A stretch of 50,399 nt of DNA from Chthonomonadales bacterium (GTDB lineage: Bacteria > Armatimonadota > Chthonomonadetes > Chthonomonadales > CAJBBX01), in contig DAIDHP010000029.1 of assembly GCA_027459625.1 (NCBI GenBank), positions 1-50,399 of the forward strand. Reading direction: 5' to 3'. The notes beneath the pieces were generated by a model. That model did no database searches, was not told where the DNA came from, and was given only the letters and a program-made list of their open reading frames with translations. Positions 17,165-24,827 of this stretch are shown here, piece by piece (positions within the stretch are counted from its first letter, which is position 1; each line of letters opens with the position of its first letter). The translations under genes and the position numbers were made by a program.

Positions 17165-17545
17165 TTGGCAAGAATAGCGGGCGTGGACCTGCCGCGCGAT
17201 AAGCGCATAGAATACGCACTTTGCTACATATACGGCATCGGATTATCGAGTGCTAAGAAGATTGTCGAGCAGGCGAATATCAATCCGGTAACTCGTGTTC
17301 GAGATTTGACGGAGGCTGAAACAAGTCGACTGAGAGAAATTCTGGAGCGCGAATATCGCTTGGAAGGTGATCTTAGACGGGAAGTCTCCTTGAATATCCG
17401 CCGATTGGTGGAGATCGGATGCTATCGCGGAATAAGACATCGACGCAGTCTTCCTGTTCGCGGTCAAAGAACCAAAACGAACGCAAGAATTCGCAAGGGT
17501 CCGAAACGAACGATTGCCGGAAAGAAAAAAGCAGGCAAGAAGTAG
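17165..17545 (+). CDS. rpsM: 30S ribosomal protein S13 (uS13)
   Basis: Head protein contacting the P-site tRNA and 50S. It has 126 residues. The start is TTG 17165, a few bases after GGAGGG. A nearby ATG at 17160 is out of frame. The protein reads (M)[20 protein letters not shown], then [20 protein letters not shown], and ends with the typical basic part [20 protein letters not shown]. It heads the alpha-operon part: rpsM-rpsK-rpsD-rpoA-rplQ. Confidence 0.97.
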   Translation: MARIAGVDLPRDKRIEYALCYIYGIGLSSAKKIVEQANINPVTRVRDLTEAETSRLREILEREYRLEGDLRREVSLNIRRLVEIGCYRGIRHRRSLPVRGQRTKTNARIRKGPKRTIAGKKKAGKK

Positions 17546-17612
17546 CTATCAGACCGATCGCCTCCTTTGCGTATAGGCGGGCGAAGAGAGAATCTCAGGA
17601 GTAGGATAAGGT

Positions 17613-18017
17613 ATGGCCAATAAAAAAACAACCGGCGCGGCGACACGCCAGAAGCCGAAAGTGAAGAAGAACATCGCGCAAGGGGTGGTGCACATCCAGT
17701 CGACATTCAACAACACCATCGTCACCATTACCGATGTGCGAGGGGAAGCGATTTCATGGTCCAGCGCGGGATCAAACGGTTTCAAGGGAACGAAAAAGGG
17801 CACTCCATTTGCAGCGCAATTGGCGGCTGAAACCGCCGCACGAAAAGCTATGGAGCACGGTTTGCGCAGGGTGGACGTCATGGTGAAGGGTCCGGGATCC
17901 GGGCGCGAGACCGCAATCCGCTCCCTGCAAGGGGTGGGATTGGAGATCAGTATGATCAAGGATGTCACTCCAATTCCGCATAACGGTTGCAGACCGCCAA
18001 AACGCAGACGAGTTTAA
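17613..18017 (+). CDS. rpsK: 30S ribosomal protein S11 (uS11)
   Basis: Platform protein near the E site. It has 134 residues. [60 protein letters not shown] and the end [16 protein letters not shown] are diagnostic. The ATG follows CAGGAGTAGGATAAGG. The spacing to rpsM is 67 bases and to rpsD 129 bases. Confidence 0.98.
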   Translation: MANKKTTGAATRQKPKVKKNIAQGVVHIQSTFNNTIVTITDVRGEAISWSSAGSNGFKGTKKGTPFAAQLAAETAARKAMEHGLRRVDVMVKGPGSGRETAIRSLQGVGLEISMIKDVTPIPHNGCRPPKRRRV

Positions 18018-18146
18018 TACGAATTGGAAGCGTAACTTCCAACAACACCACAACACAAATGCGAGGGAGGATGAAGCGCAGAGTCGTGTAAACTCCCAGC
18101 CCGAAAGGGTCGCTTACTGGAGAATCCAGAAGGAGCATTTTTCAGA

Positions 18147-18782
18147 ATGGCTATCAATTCAGACCCTCGGTGTCGCCAGTGCAGGCGCGAGGGTGACAAG
18201 CTTTTCCTCAAGGGGGTCAAGTGCGAGAAGCATTGCACCTTGGACAAGGAACGACGCCGTAAGCCGCCCGGACAGCATGGCGGAAACGTAATCCAAAAGA
18301 AATTAACGGAATACGGTGTGCAGTTGCGCGAAAAACAGAAGTTACGCCGCATCTATCGCGTATTGGAAAGTCAATTCCGCGCCTATCTGCAGGAAGCCGA
18401 GAGACGCAAGGGGGTAACCGGCGAAAATCTGTTGCAATTGCTAGAGATGAGGCTGGACAATGTGATCTACCGACTTGGATTGGCGGATTCACGCGCCCAG
18501 GCGAGACAGATGGTGAGCCATCGCTTTTTCACTGTCAACAATCGACGCACCAATATCGCATCCTTCCAAGTTAAACCGGGTGATGTCATCGCGATTCACG
18601 AAAGCAAAAGCCAAACGGATATCATCAAGGAGATGCGGGCGAAAATTCATACTCGAAGGTTACCTGAGTGGCTTCGGTTCAATTCCAATGATATGGTTGG
18701 CGAAGTGGTCGCTCCCCCAACTAGGGACCAAATTGACACGAGCGTGCAGGAACAGTTGATCGTTGAGTTCTATTCACGCTAA
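18147..18782 (+). CDS. rpsD: 30S ribosomal protein S4, zinc-containing form (uS4)
   Basis: Primary 16S rRNA-binding protein and fidelity determinant. It has 211 residues. The N-terminus has four cysteines (C9, C12, C26, C30: CRQC ... CEKHC), the zinc-binding C+ form. KPPGQHGG and the S4 RNA-binding domain LEMRLDNVIYRLGLADSRAQ, ARQMVSHRFFTVNNRRTNI are present. It ends DTSVQEQLIVEFYSR. The ATG follows AAGGAG at a somewhat long spacing. Confidence 0.97.
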   Translation: MAINSDPRCRQCRREGDKLFLKGVKCEKHCTLDKERRRKPPGQHGGNVIQKKLTEYGVQLREKQKLRRIYRVLESQFRAYLQEAERRKGVTGENLLQLLEMRLDNVIYRLGLADSRAQARQMVSHRFFTVNNRRTNIASFQVKPGDVIAIHESKSQTDIIKEMRAKIHTRRLPEWLRFNSNDMVGEVVAPPTRDQIDTSVQEQLIVEFYSR

Positions 18783-18865
18783 TCCCCCGAGGGAGAGTAA
18801 GAGGGCGACAGGGCGATGCACGCGGTTGTATCTCTTTTCCCCCGTAATCGGTATAGAGGATAAAT

Positions 18866-20188
18866 ATGGATCAAACACTGCCACAAATAAAAATATTGGA
18901 AGAGAAGGAATCCACATCCGGCAAGTATGTTGTGGAGCCTCTTGACCGTGGTTATGGTTCAACGCTGGGTAATGCCCTAAGAAGGGTGATGTTGTCGTCC
19001 ATAGAAGGCGCTGCTATCACTTACGTCAAAATCGACAAAGTGTTGCATGAGTTCTCGACTATCCCGGGCGTAAAGGAGGACACCACTGAACTCCTGCTGA
19101 ACCTTAAAAATCTGTATGTCAAAGTGGAATTGTCTCCTGAGGTGAAGTTCGAACACAAGACGCTTTCCATCCACAAGAAAGGCGAAGGTAGAGTCACCGG
19201 CGCGGATGTGCAATGTCCGGAAGACGTCACGGTGGTGAACCCGGAGGTCTATTTGGCGACTATCTCGGACGAGAACTCCTCGCTGGACATGGAGATGACC
19301 GTCGAAATGGGCAAAGGGTATGTTCTGCCGGATAAGCAGGAACACCGCGTCACGCAACCGATTGGCGTCATCCCTTTAGGGGCTAGTTTTACTCCGGTGC
19401 GCAAAGTGAACTACACCGTTGAATCCACTCGCGTGGGGTTCAAAACGGACTACGAGCGGCTTATACTGGAGGTTGTCACCAATGGAACTATCACGCCACA
19501 GTTGGCTGTGAATCGCTCGGCGGAAATACTCTTGGATTATTTCCAACTTTTTATGGATTTCGTTGGCAAGAAAGATAATGATGACGCAACGAAAGCGATA
19601 AAGGATGACAACGGTTCCATTATTAAACCGCCGGTGCCGGATGCGCGCATCGAGGAACTAGATTTCTCCGTGAGAACTTACAATTGTCTGAAGAAAGCGA
19701 ATATTCTCACAATCGGGGAATTAACTCAGCACACCGAGAACGATTTAATGCAGATCAGAAACTTCGGCAAAAAATCGCTTTTAGAGGTGCGTGAGAGGCT
19801 GGGGAAATTGGAGGTGGAACTCAAAGGCGGAAACGTCATCGCAATCAACCCCGAGGAGATGGAGGATGGAGGCAGTTCCGGATCGGAAAACGACGAGGAG
19901 GAGATTGTTCCGACGGATGTAAGTGAAGTCGAGGCTGAAACCGTATCCGAGCCTATCACTCAATCGGAGGAAGAGGAGAATACGGACAAGCCTGAGGGAA
20001 GTGACGAGCCCACCCCGGAACCTCGGAAAGCGAGACGAGGCAGAGCTTTAACTTCCGAGACCATCACTCCACCTGAGCATGAGGAGAATCCGAACAAGCC
20101 AGAGGGAAGTGACGAGCCCACCCCGGAACTTCGGAAATCGAAACGAGGCAGAGCTTCATCCGGATCCGTATCGAATGATAACGAGTAG
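18866..20188 (+). CDS. rpoA: RNA polymerase alpha subunit with long acidic/basic tail
   Basis: Alpha subunit, the assembly platform of RNA polymerase. The N-terminal dimerisation domain is clear (VVEPLDRGYGSTLGNALRRV, MLSSIEGAAITYVKIDKVLH, FSTIPGVKEDTTELLLNLK). The C-terminal domain for UP-element and activator contact lies near residues 268-318 (IEELDFSVRTYNCLKKANIL, MQIRNFGKKSLLEVRERLGK). Instead of ending near residue 320-340 it continues to 440 with a Glu/Pro/Ser-rich tail. That tail contains two copies of a 36-residue unit with KPEGSDEPTPE and RRGRA/KRGRA. ATG after AGAGGAT. The tail is probably disordered and its role is unknown. Confidence 0.96.
   Translation: MDQTLPQIKILEEKESTSGKYVVEPLDRGYGSTLGNALRRVMLSSIEGAAITYVKIDKVLHEFSTIPGVKEDTTELLLNLKNLYVKVELSPEVKFEHKTLSIHKKGEGRVTGADVQCPEDVTVVNPEVYLATISDENSSLDMEMTVEMGKGYVLPDKQEHRVTQPIGVIPLGASFTPVRKVNYTVESTRVGFKTDYERLILEVVTNGTITPQLAVNRSAEILLDYFQLFMDFVGKKDNDDATKAIKDDNGSIIKPPVPDARIEELDFSVRTYNCLKKANILTIGELTQHTENDLMQIRNFGKKSLLEVRERLGKLEVELKGGNVIAINPEEMEDGGSSGSENDEEEIVPTDVSEVEAETVSEPITQSEEEENTDKPEGSDEPTPEPRKARRGRALTSETITPPEHEENPNKPEGSDEPTPELRKSKRGRASSGSVSNDNE
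19946..20165 (+). repeat. 108-bp in-frame tandem duplication in the rpoA tail
   Basis: Two copies with a period of exactly 108 bases (36 codons): GAGGAGAAT at 19973 recurs at 20081, and the following AAGTGACGAGCCCACCCCGG is identical in both. Copies differ at scattered positions, including TACGGACAAG versus CCGAACAAG, so the duplication is not very recent. Because the period is a multiple of three, the frame is kept. Confidence 0.85.
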
Positions 20189-20301
20189 TCAGCGTAGGTG
20201 ACTGTATCATTCGTCAAACATCAATGTGCTAGTTAGGATTTCAGTTTGAATACGCAGGGTTGTTTGACAATTAATTGCCTAGGTAGAGAAAGGATAGTGC
20301 C

Positions 20302-20787
20302 ATGCGACACCGCGTAGCGGGACGCAAATTCGGTTTGCCAAGCGATCAGCGACGCGCTCTTCTCAAAGGGCTGGTTCGTTCTCTGTTCGCATACGATAAG
20401 ATCATCACAACCGAAACACGCGCAAAGGATGTAAAACCCATAGCGGAGAAACTTATCACAACCGCTAAGAAAAATGATATTAACGCTAGACGACAGGTTC
20501 GGCGCTATGTTGACGCCAATGTGTCCGCGTTCGCCATAAACTCTGAAAACGGAAAATTGACCGCAAATCCTGACTATGTTCCTGCGAGGCTTTTCAACGT
20601 TATCGCACCGCGATACAAGAACCGTCCGGGCGGGTACACCCGTATAGTGAAACTTGGCGCACGGCGTGGCGATGGGGCGCCAATGGTTCTGCTTGAATTG
20701 GTTGAGGGCGAGGATATCGCTCCAATCGCCGCGGAGAGTGCGCCTGTTATTAAGACGCAGCGCGGTCTGTTTAAAAAGAAACGCTAG
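20302..20787 (+). CDS. rplQ: 50S ribosomal protein L17 (bL17)
   Basis: 50S protein near the tunnel exit. Core motifs: MRHRVAGRKFGLPSDQRRAL, IITTETRAKDVKPIAEKLIT, and PGGYTRIVKLGARRGDGAPM. It has 161 residues, longer than the common ~120, from an inserted middle (RYVDANVSAFAINSENGKLT) and a C-terminal addition ending TQRGLFKKKR. The ATG has AAAGGAT upstream. A perfect TTGACA lies 33 bases before the start but lacks a suitable -10. Confidence 0.96.
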   Translation: MRHRVAGRKFGLPSDQRRALLKGLVRSLFAYDKIITTETRAKDVKPIAEKLITTAKKNDINARRQVRRYVDANVSAFAINSENGKLTANPDYVPARLFNVIAPRYKNRPGGYTRIVKLGARRGDGAPMVLLELVEGEDIAPIAAESAPVIKTQRGLFKKKR

Positions 20788-20812
20788 AGTATTTCTTCCG
20801 CAAAATATAAAA

Positions 20813-21547
20813 ATGCGTAATTATCGAGCCACGGTTGAATACGACGGAACGGATTTTGCGGGGTTTCAGCTTCAATTGAATCAGCGCACCGTGCAGGGTG
20901 ATTTGGAGGAGGCACTTTTCAGGCTCACTAAAGATATGGTGCGAGTGCATGGGGCGGGAAGAACGGACAGCGGGGTGCATGCCATCGGACAGGTGATAAG
21001 TTTCAAATCCGATACAAGCATACCCAAGGAAAGAATCTCTTTTGCAATGAACAGCGTTTTGAAGCCTGATGTGAGAGTGCTGTCAGCCGAAGAGACGGAT
21101 GAACGATTTCACGCTCGTTTCAGCGCCGTGTCGAGAACGTATTTGTATTTGATACTCAACCGCCCGGAACCAACCGCCGTATGGCGAAGATACGCGCTGC
21201 ATTGCGCCAGTCCGTTGGATATTGGGTCCATGCGTGAAGTTGAGAATTCGATCATTGGGACGCACGATTTTAGCTCCTGGGCGAATTCGATTAAGGAAGC
21301 CAACGGAACCGTAAGAACGGTGCGCCAATTTCATATCCGCCGAGTGCATGAGTTTGTTATAGTCCATATCGAGGCGAACGGATTCCTTCACGGAATGGTG
21401 CGCAATTTGGTTGGGGCTTTATTGGAAGTCGGTGCTGGGAAACGCACTCCCGAGGATATCGAGAGGATCACCGCTTGCAAGGACAGACGTTGCGCAGGCC
21501 CCTGCGCACCCGCGTATGGTCTCTGCTTGGTTAAAGTGAAATATTGA
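20813..21547 (+). CDS. truA: tRNA pseudouridine(38-40) synthase TruA
   Basis: Isomerises uridines 38-40 in the tRNA anticodon stem. It has 244 residues from ATG 20813, giving the family start MRNYRATVEYDGTDFAGFQL. The catalytic aspartate is in GAGRTDSGVHAIGQV. Later landmarks are RTYLYLIL, HDFSSWANS and the conserved GFLHGMVRNLVGALLEVGAG. The start has no Shine-Dalgarno sequence and lies 25 bases after rplQ. A longer in-frame start at 20654 would overlap rplQ and is rejected. The order rplQ-truA-rplM-rpsI is common. Confidence 0.95.
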   Translation: MRNYRATVEYDGTDFAGFQLQLNQRTVQGDLEEALFRLTKDMVRVHGAGRTDSGVHAIGQVISFKSDTSIPKERISFAMNSVLKPDVRVLSAEETDERFHARFSAVSRTYLYLILNRPEPTAVWRRYALHCASPLDIGSMREVENSIIGTHDFSSWANSIKEANGTVRTVRQFHIRRVHEFVIVHIEANGFLHGMVRNLVGALLEVGAGKRTPEDIERITACKDRRCAGPCAPAYGLCLVKVKY

Positions 21548-21581
21548 GGATGTCACGCCTCGAACGACATTGGAGATTTAG

Positions 21582-22028
21582 ATGAAAACCTTTACCGTAA
21601 AGAAAGATCAAATAGTACGTAGTTGGTACATAGTGGACGCTGCGGACCGATCCATGGGACGTGTCGCGGTGGATGTAGCGAAGATACTGCGCGGCAAGCA
21701 TAGGCCCACCTTCTCCCCTCACTTGGATACGGGCGATTTCGTGATCGTCATTAACGCAGCCAAAGTGAATCTTACCGGAAACAAGGCGTCCGAAAATGTT
21801 TATCGCCATTCAGGTTGGCCTGGAGCTTTGAAATGGATAACCCGAGGGGATGAACTAGCCAGAAAGCCCGAAGAGGCTTTGAGAAGAGTCATTCGGGGAA
21901 TGCTGCCTCATAATCGCCTAGGCGATGCAATGATTAAGAAATTAAAAGTATACGCCGGTCCCGATCATCCTCATGAGGCGCAAAAGCCTGTGGAGTGGAC
22001 CGGACTTACAATGAAACAAGGAGAGTGA
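21582..22028 (+). CDS. rplM: 50S ribosomal protein L13 (uL13)
   Basis: Early-assembly 50S protein. It has 148 residues. [20 protein letters not shown], then [20 protein letters not shown] and [20 protein letters not shown], then [13 protein letters not shown] are family features. ATG follows GGAGATTTAG. The stop is two bases before the rpsI ATG, so the pair is tightly coupled. Confidence 0.98.
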   Translation: MKTFTVKKDQIVRSWYIVDAADRSMGRVAVDVAKILRGKHRPTFSPHLDTGDFVIVINAAKVNLTGNKASENVYRHSGWPGALKWITRGDELARKPEEALRRVIRGMLPHNRLGDAMIKKLKVYAGPDHPHEAQKPVEWTGLTMKQGE

Positions 22029-22030
22029 AC

Positions 22031-22426
22031 ATGCTCCCTGCAACGCGATACTACGGAACTGGGAAAAGAAAAAACGCAATCGCGCGTGTTTGGATATCAC
22101 CGGGTGAAGGGAATGTAACCATCAACGACCGACCGGCTGATAAGTATCTTGGTCGGCTCGTGCTGAAACGCTTGGTGGAGCAACCCTTCGAGGTGACGGA
22201 GACAATGGGCAGATATGATGTTTTCGCTAGGTGCAAGGGCGGGGGAATCAGCGGCCAGGCGGGAGCAATCCGTCACGGCATCAGCAAGGCGCTATTGGAA
22301 GCAAGCCCCGATCTGCGCCCTGTTCTTCGGAAGCTTGGATTTCTCACTCGCGATCCGCGTGTGAAAGAGCGAAAGAAGTACGGTCGCAAGCGTGCGAGAC
22401 GCGGTTTTCAGTTCAGCAAACGATAA
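22031..22426 (+). CDS. rpsI: 30S ribosomal protein S9 (uS9)
   Basis: Head protein whose C-terminal tail touches the P-site anticodon. It has 131 residues from ATG 22031, two bases after the rplM stop, with AAGGAGAG upstream. [40 protein letters not shown] and the basic end [20 protein letters not shown] with GFQFSKR are typical; the terminal Lys-Arg is the P-site contact. It is the last gene of the supercluster. Confidence 0.98.
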   Translation: MLPATRYYGTGKRKNAIARVWISPGEGNVTINDRPADKYLGRLVLKRLVEQPFEVTETMGRYDVFARCKGGGISGQAGAIRHGISKALLEASPDLRPVLRKLGFLTRDPRVKERKKYGRKRARRGFQFSKR

Positions 22427-22480
22427 AGTGTATCCTGTCACGGGTTTGCCTGTATCAGAGGATGCATGTGTTGGTAACAG

Positions 22481-22534
22481 AGGACGTTTGGGTGTTCCTT
22501 CCGCATTTTCGTGGGAACTCCCGCGTCCTTTTTT
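22481..22534 (+). terminator. Rho-independent terminator closing the r-protein cluster
   Basis: A long hairpin joins AGGACG (22481-22486) with CGTCCT (22524-22529). Inside, GGGTGTTCC pairs with GGAACTCCC apart from one mismatch, and a run of six T bases follows (22529-22534). It lies 55 bases after rpsI. The remaining bases up to panD (22535-22722) hold no gene; I found no convincing promoter with correct spacing there. Confidence 0.85.
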
Positions 22535-22722
22535 GTTCCAATCATTTTTTGGTTTGGCGCGTATCATCCTGCATTTACCGTGTAACCTTGTGAAAACAGA
22601 GGTAAAATATAGGCTGGAAATGATGTGAAAAACGATGAACTTACAGACTTCTTTTGCGGATGCGGGGCGATACGATGACTCTGCCCGCATTTAATGAATT
22701 TGTGAATTAATCGGAGAACGCC

Positions 22723-23079
22723 ATGCGACTCAATAACTATTTGAAAAGTAAGATTCATCGAGCGATCGTTACGGAAGCTGACGTGAATTACAACGGTAGC
22801 ATCTCCATTGATGTCGATCTGATAAAGCGTGTGGACCTTTCGAGAGGGGAGTTGGTTCATGTATGGAACGTGGATACGGGAGCGCGATTTGAAACCTATG
22901 TTTTGGAGGCTCCGGCGCATAGCGGCACAATCTGCGTGAACGGCGCAGCCGCGCGCTTGGTTAATCCCGGAGATAAAGTGATCATCGCGGCGTTTGCGTT
23001 ATCCGACGAGCCTATTACCCCGAAGATAATTTTGGTGAATGAGACGAATCAATTTACCGAGAATATCGTTTGGGAATGA
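22723..23079 (+). CDS. panD: Aspartate 1-decarboxylase (pyruvoyl enzyme)
   Basis: Makes beta-alanine from aspartate for pantothenate and CoA synthesis. It is made as a proenzyme that cleaves itself between Gly and Ser to form the pyruvoyl group. The site here is G25-S26 in ADVNYNGSISIDVDL. Other landmarks are MRLNNYLKSKIHRAIVTEAD, VHVWNVDTGARFETYVLEA and ICVNGAAARLVNPGDKVIIA. 118 residues is normal. ATG with CGGAGA upstream. It stands alone after the r-protein terminator, with no other pan genes in the window. Confidence 0.95.
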   Translation: MRLNNYLKSKIHRAIVTEADVNYNGSISIDVDLIKRVDLSRGELVHVWNVDTGARFETYVLEAPAHSGTICVNGAAARLVNPGDKVIIAAFALSDEPITPKIILVNETNQFTENIVWE

Positions 23080-23114
23080 ACGCACGATCGCTATCTTGCA
23101 TTCGGGACTTTTGC

Positions 23115-23143
23115 TTGACAGTTCAGACGGATTACGATAATAT
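23115..23143 (+). promoter_or_regulatory. Sigma70-type promoter of the ANTAR regulator gene
   Basis: A perfect TTGACA at 23115-23120 is followed by TAATAT at 23138-23143 (17-base spacer) or GATAAT at 23136-23141 (15-base spacer). It lies in the 182-base gap before the regulator gene and gives a leader of about 110 bases. Confidence 0.65.
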
Positions 23144-23261
23144 TGCAGTGCATTCAAAATAGAGCTTCGCCCAATAGAGAATGCGAAGAGGGGCTATGCT
23201 GTTTTGGATGGTTTTTGCAAATACCGCGTTGATTAAATCATAGAGAAAACGGAGTGGGTAG

Positions 23262-23840
23262 ATGGATGCTTTACGCGTATTAATCGCTGAAGACGAAGCC
23301 TTAACTCGAACAATTTTGCGCGCACGATTGGAGAAACTCGGACATCAAGTCGTAGCGGAAGCTGAAAACGGTGTGCAAGCGGTGGAAGCGGCGCGTATAC
23401 ATAAGCCTGACGCCATTATCATGGATATCCGAATGCCGGAAATGGATGGCATCGAGGCTGCACGGATTATTATTGGCGAGGAGCCTTGCGCCATCTTGTT
23501 TCTGACGGCATACAGTGAGGATACGCTGGTGGAGCAGGCAGGCGAGGCGGGCGCCTTGGCGTATTTAATGAAGCCGTTCCGCAAGGAGGACCTGCAGCCT
23601 GCTCTGGAGGTGGCGGTTAAACGGTTCCGCCAACTGGCCGCGCAAAGTCAGGAGATCATGGATCTGAAGGAGGCTCTGGAGACGCGTAAACTCATCGAGC
23701 GCGCCAAGGGCATTCTAATGGACCGACATGGTTTGAAGGAGGATGAAGCCTTCAAGAGGATTCATTTCCAAGCCCGCAATCAAAACAAGAAAATGCGCGA
23801 TATCGCACAGAGCATTATTACCGCCTCCGAATTGATATAG
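23262..23840 (+). CDS. Response regulator with ANTAR RNA-binding output domain
   Basis: A 192-residue two-domain regulator. The receiver (1-120) has acidic residues E10/D11, phospho-acceptor D55 in IIMDIRMPEMDG, T82 and K104 (LMKPF). The C-terminal ANTAR domain (about 130-189) reads LKEALETRKLIERAKGILMD, RHGLKEDEAFKRIHFQARNQ, MRDIAQSII, with the conserved alanine and aromatic/hydrophobic positions. ANTAR proteins bind paired hexaloop hairpins in nascent RNA and block transcription terminators. No partner kinase gene lies in the window, so the sensor must be elsewhere. It has its own promoter and ATG with a GGAGTGG-like site. Confidence 0.92.
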   Translation: MDALRVLIAEDEALTRTILRARLEKLGHQVVAEAENGVQAVEAARIHKPDAIIMDIRMPEMDGIEAARIIIGEEPCAILFLTAYSEDTLVEQAGEAGALAYLMKPFRKEDLQPALEVAVKRFRQLAAQSQEIMDLKEALETRKLIERAKGILMDRHGLKEDEAFKRIHFQARNQNKKMRDIAQSIITASELI

Positions 23841-23921
23841 ACGATCACGAGGAAGGAGCCTCAGGCAGTCGCCCGTCCGCGATGCACAAGGGCGATTTCT
23901 TGAATCCCAGAAATCCGCGGC

Positions 23922-24740
23922 ATGAAGCGATTAAAGCCGATTCATATCTCTATGTTAATGTGCGCCTTTCTTTTCACATTCGCCTCGGTGCGAGCGCAAG
24001 TGAGAGAGATCACACTGAATCAAACCCAGAGTCAGGGAGGTTTGATCGTCACCCTTCGGAAAGTCACATTGATTCCTCGGCGTAACGGTGAAATGTCCGT
24101 TGGATTCACCTTCAAGGTTACGAACAAAAACGGGAAACCATGCGCCAAATTGAAAAACGTGCGTGTTTATATCAAGGAATTACGCGCGTATACCTATCCC
24201 GGCACCGGGGATCCGCAATTCATAGAGCCTACGATTCTACGCCCCGCTCTATTGCGGATTTCCCCTAAAGCGGTGGATAAAATACACACCATTATGCTTG
24301 AGTTCCGGGAGGGAAATCCTTCTCCGTCCTGTGTCTGGAAAAACATAGGCGTGGTGAAGTATGATCAGACATTCCCCTCCAAGTATCTTTATCATGGTAA
24401 AACTTCCGCCGCACAATTGACAAGTGTCGCTTTCGGATCGTCAACATCCCTGCTAGGGGATCGTGCGATCTCCGTGGTACGCGCCACCGTATGGGAAAAA
24501 TCCTTTGCACCCGGATTGGTGGGTGACGGCATGGTGATAGCATCAGGGGCGGGCTTGGTCCCGTTGAGTTTCACCGTGCAGCGACAAGGCGCATTTGCGA
24601 AATATGTTTCGACACTGCAGATCCAAAACGGTGTGGGTTCCTCAGTGAAGGTGGACGTAAAATACTATTCATCCGCTGAAGTCCATAAATCCCTGAATAA
24701 ATACCGATTCCGGTTCGCCAATATACACCTCAAGAGATAA
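23922..24740 (+). CDS. Exported protein of unknown function
   Basis: A 272-residue protein that I do not recognise. It starts with a clear Sec signal peptide (MKRLKPIHISMLMCAFLFTF, cleavage probably after ASVRA). The mature part is beta-rich in appearance, with two parts: an N-terminal half with LIVTLRKVTLIPRRNGEMSV, resembling an Ig-like or DUF4352-type beta-sandwich in pattern only, and a C-terminal half VPLSFTVQRQGAFAKYVSTL. No catalytic motif is visible. The ATG has no strong binding site, and the alternative start at 23955 would truncate the signal peptide. Preceded by an 81-base gap with a 6-bp TCGCCC/GGGCGA inverted repeat. Confidence 0.8.
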   Translation: MKRLKPIHISMLMCAFLFTFASVRAQVREITLNQTQSQGGLIVTLRKVTLIPRRNGEMSVGFTFKVTNKNGKPCAKLKNVRVYIKELRAYTYPGTGDPQFIEPTILRPALLRISPKAVDKIHTIMLEFREGNPSPSCVWKNIGVVKYDQTFPSKYLYHGKTSAAQLTSVAFGSSTSLLGDRAISVVRATVWEKSFAPGLVGDGMVIASGAGLVPLSFTVQRQGAFAKYVSTLQIQNGVGSSVKVDVKYYSSAEVHKSLNKYRFRFANIHLKR

Positions 24741-24827
24741 TCGCACGGTTCCTTTGATACGGTGCTCGAATGTGCAGGTATGCCTTTTCAGGGGGGATGG
24801 TTGGTGGGGCGGAAATGACCGATAAAT

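Noticed and set aside
20264-20292. Perfect TTGACA upstream of rplQ as a promoter
   Set aside because: No recognisable -10 lies 15-19 bases downstream (AGAAAG at the expected place).
22588-22608. TTGTGA and TAAAAT before panD as promoter
   Set aside because: The spacer is only nine bases, too short for sigma70-type recognition.
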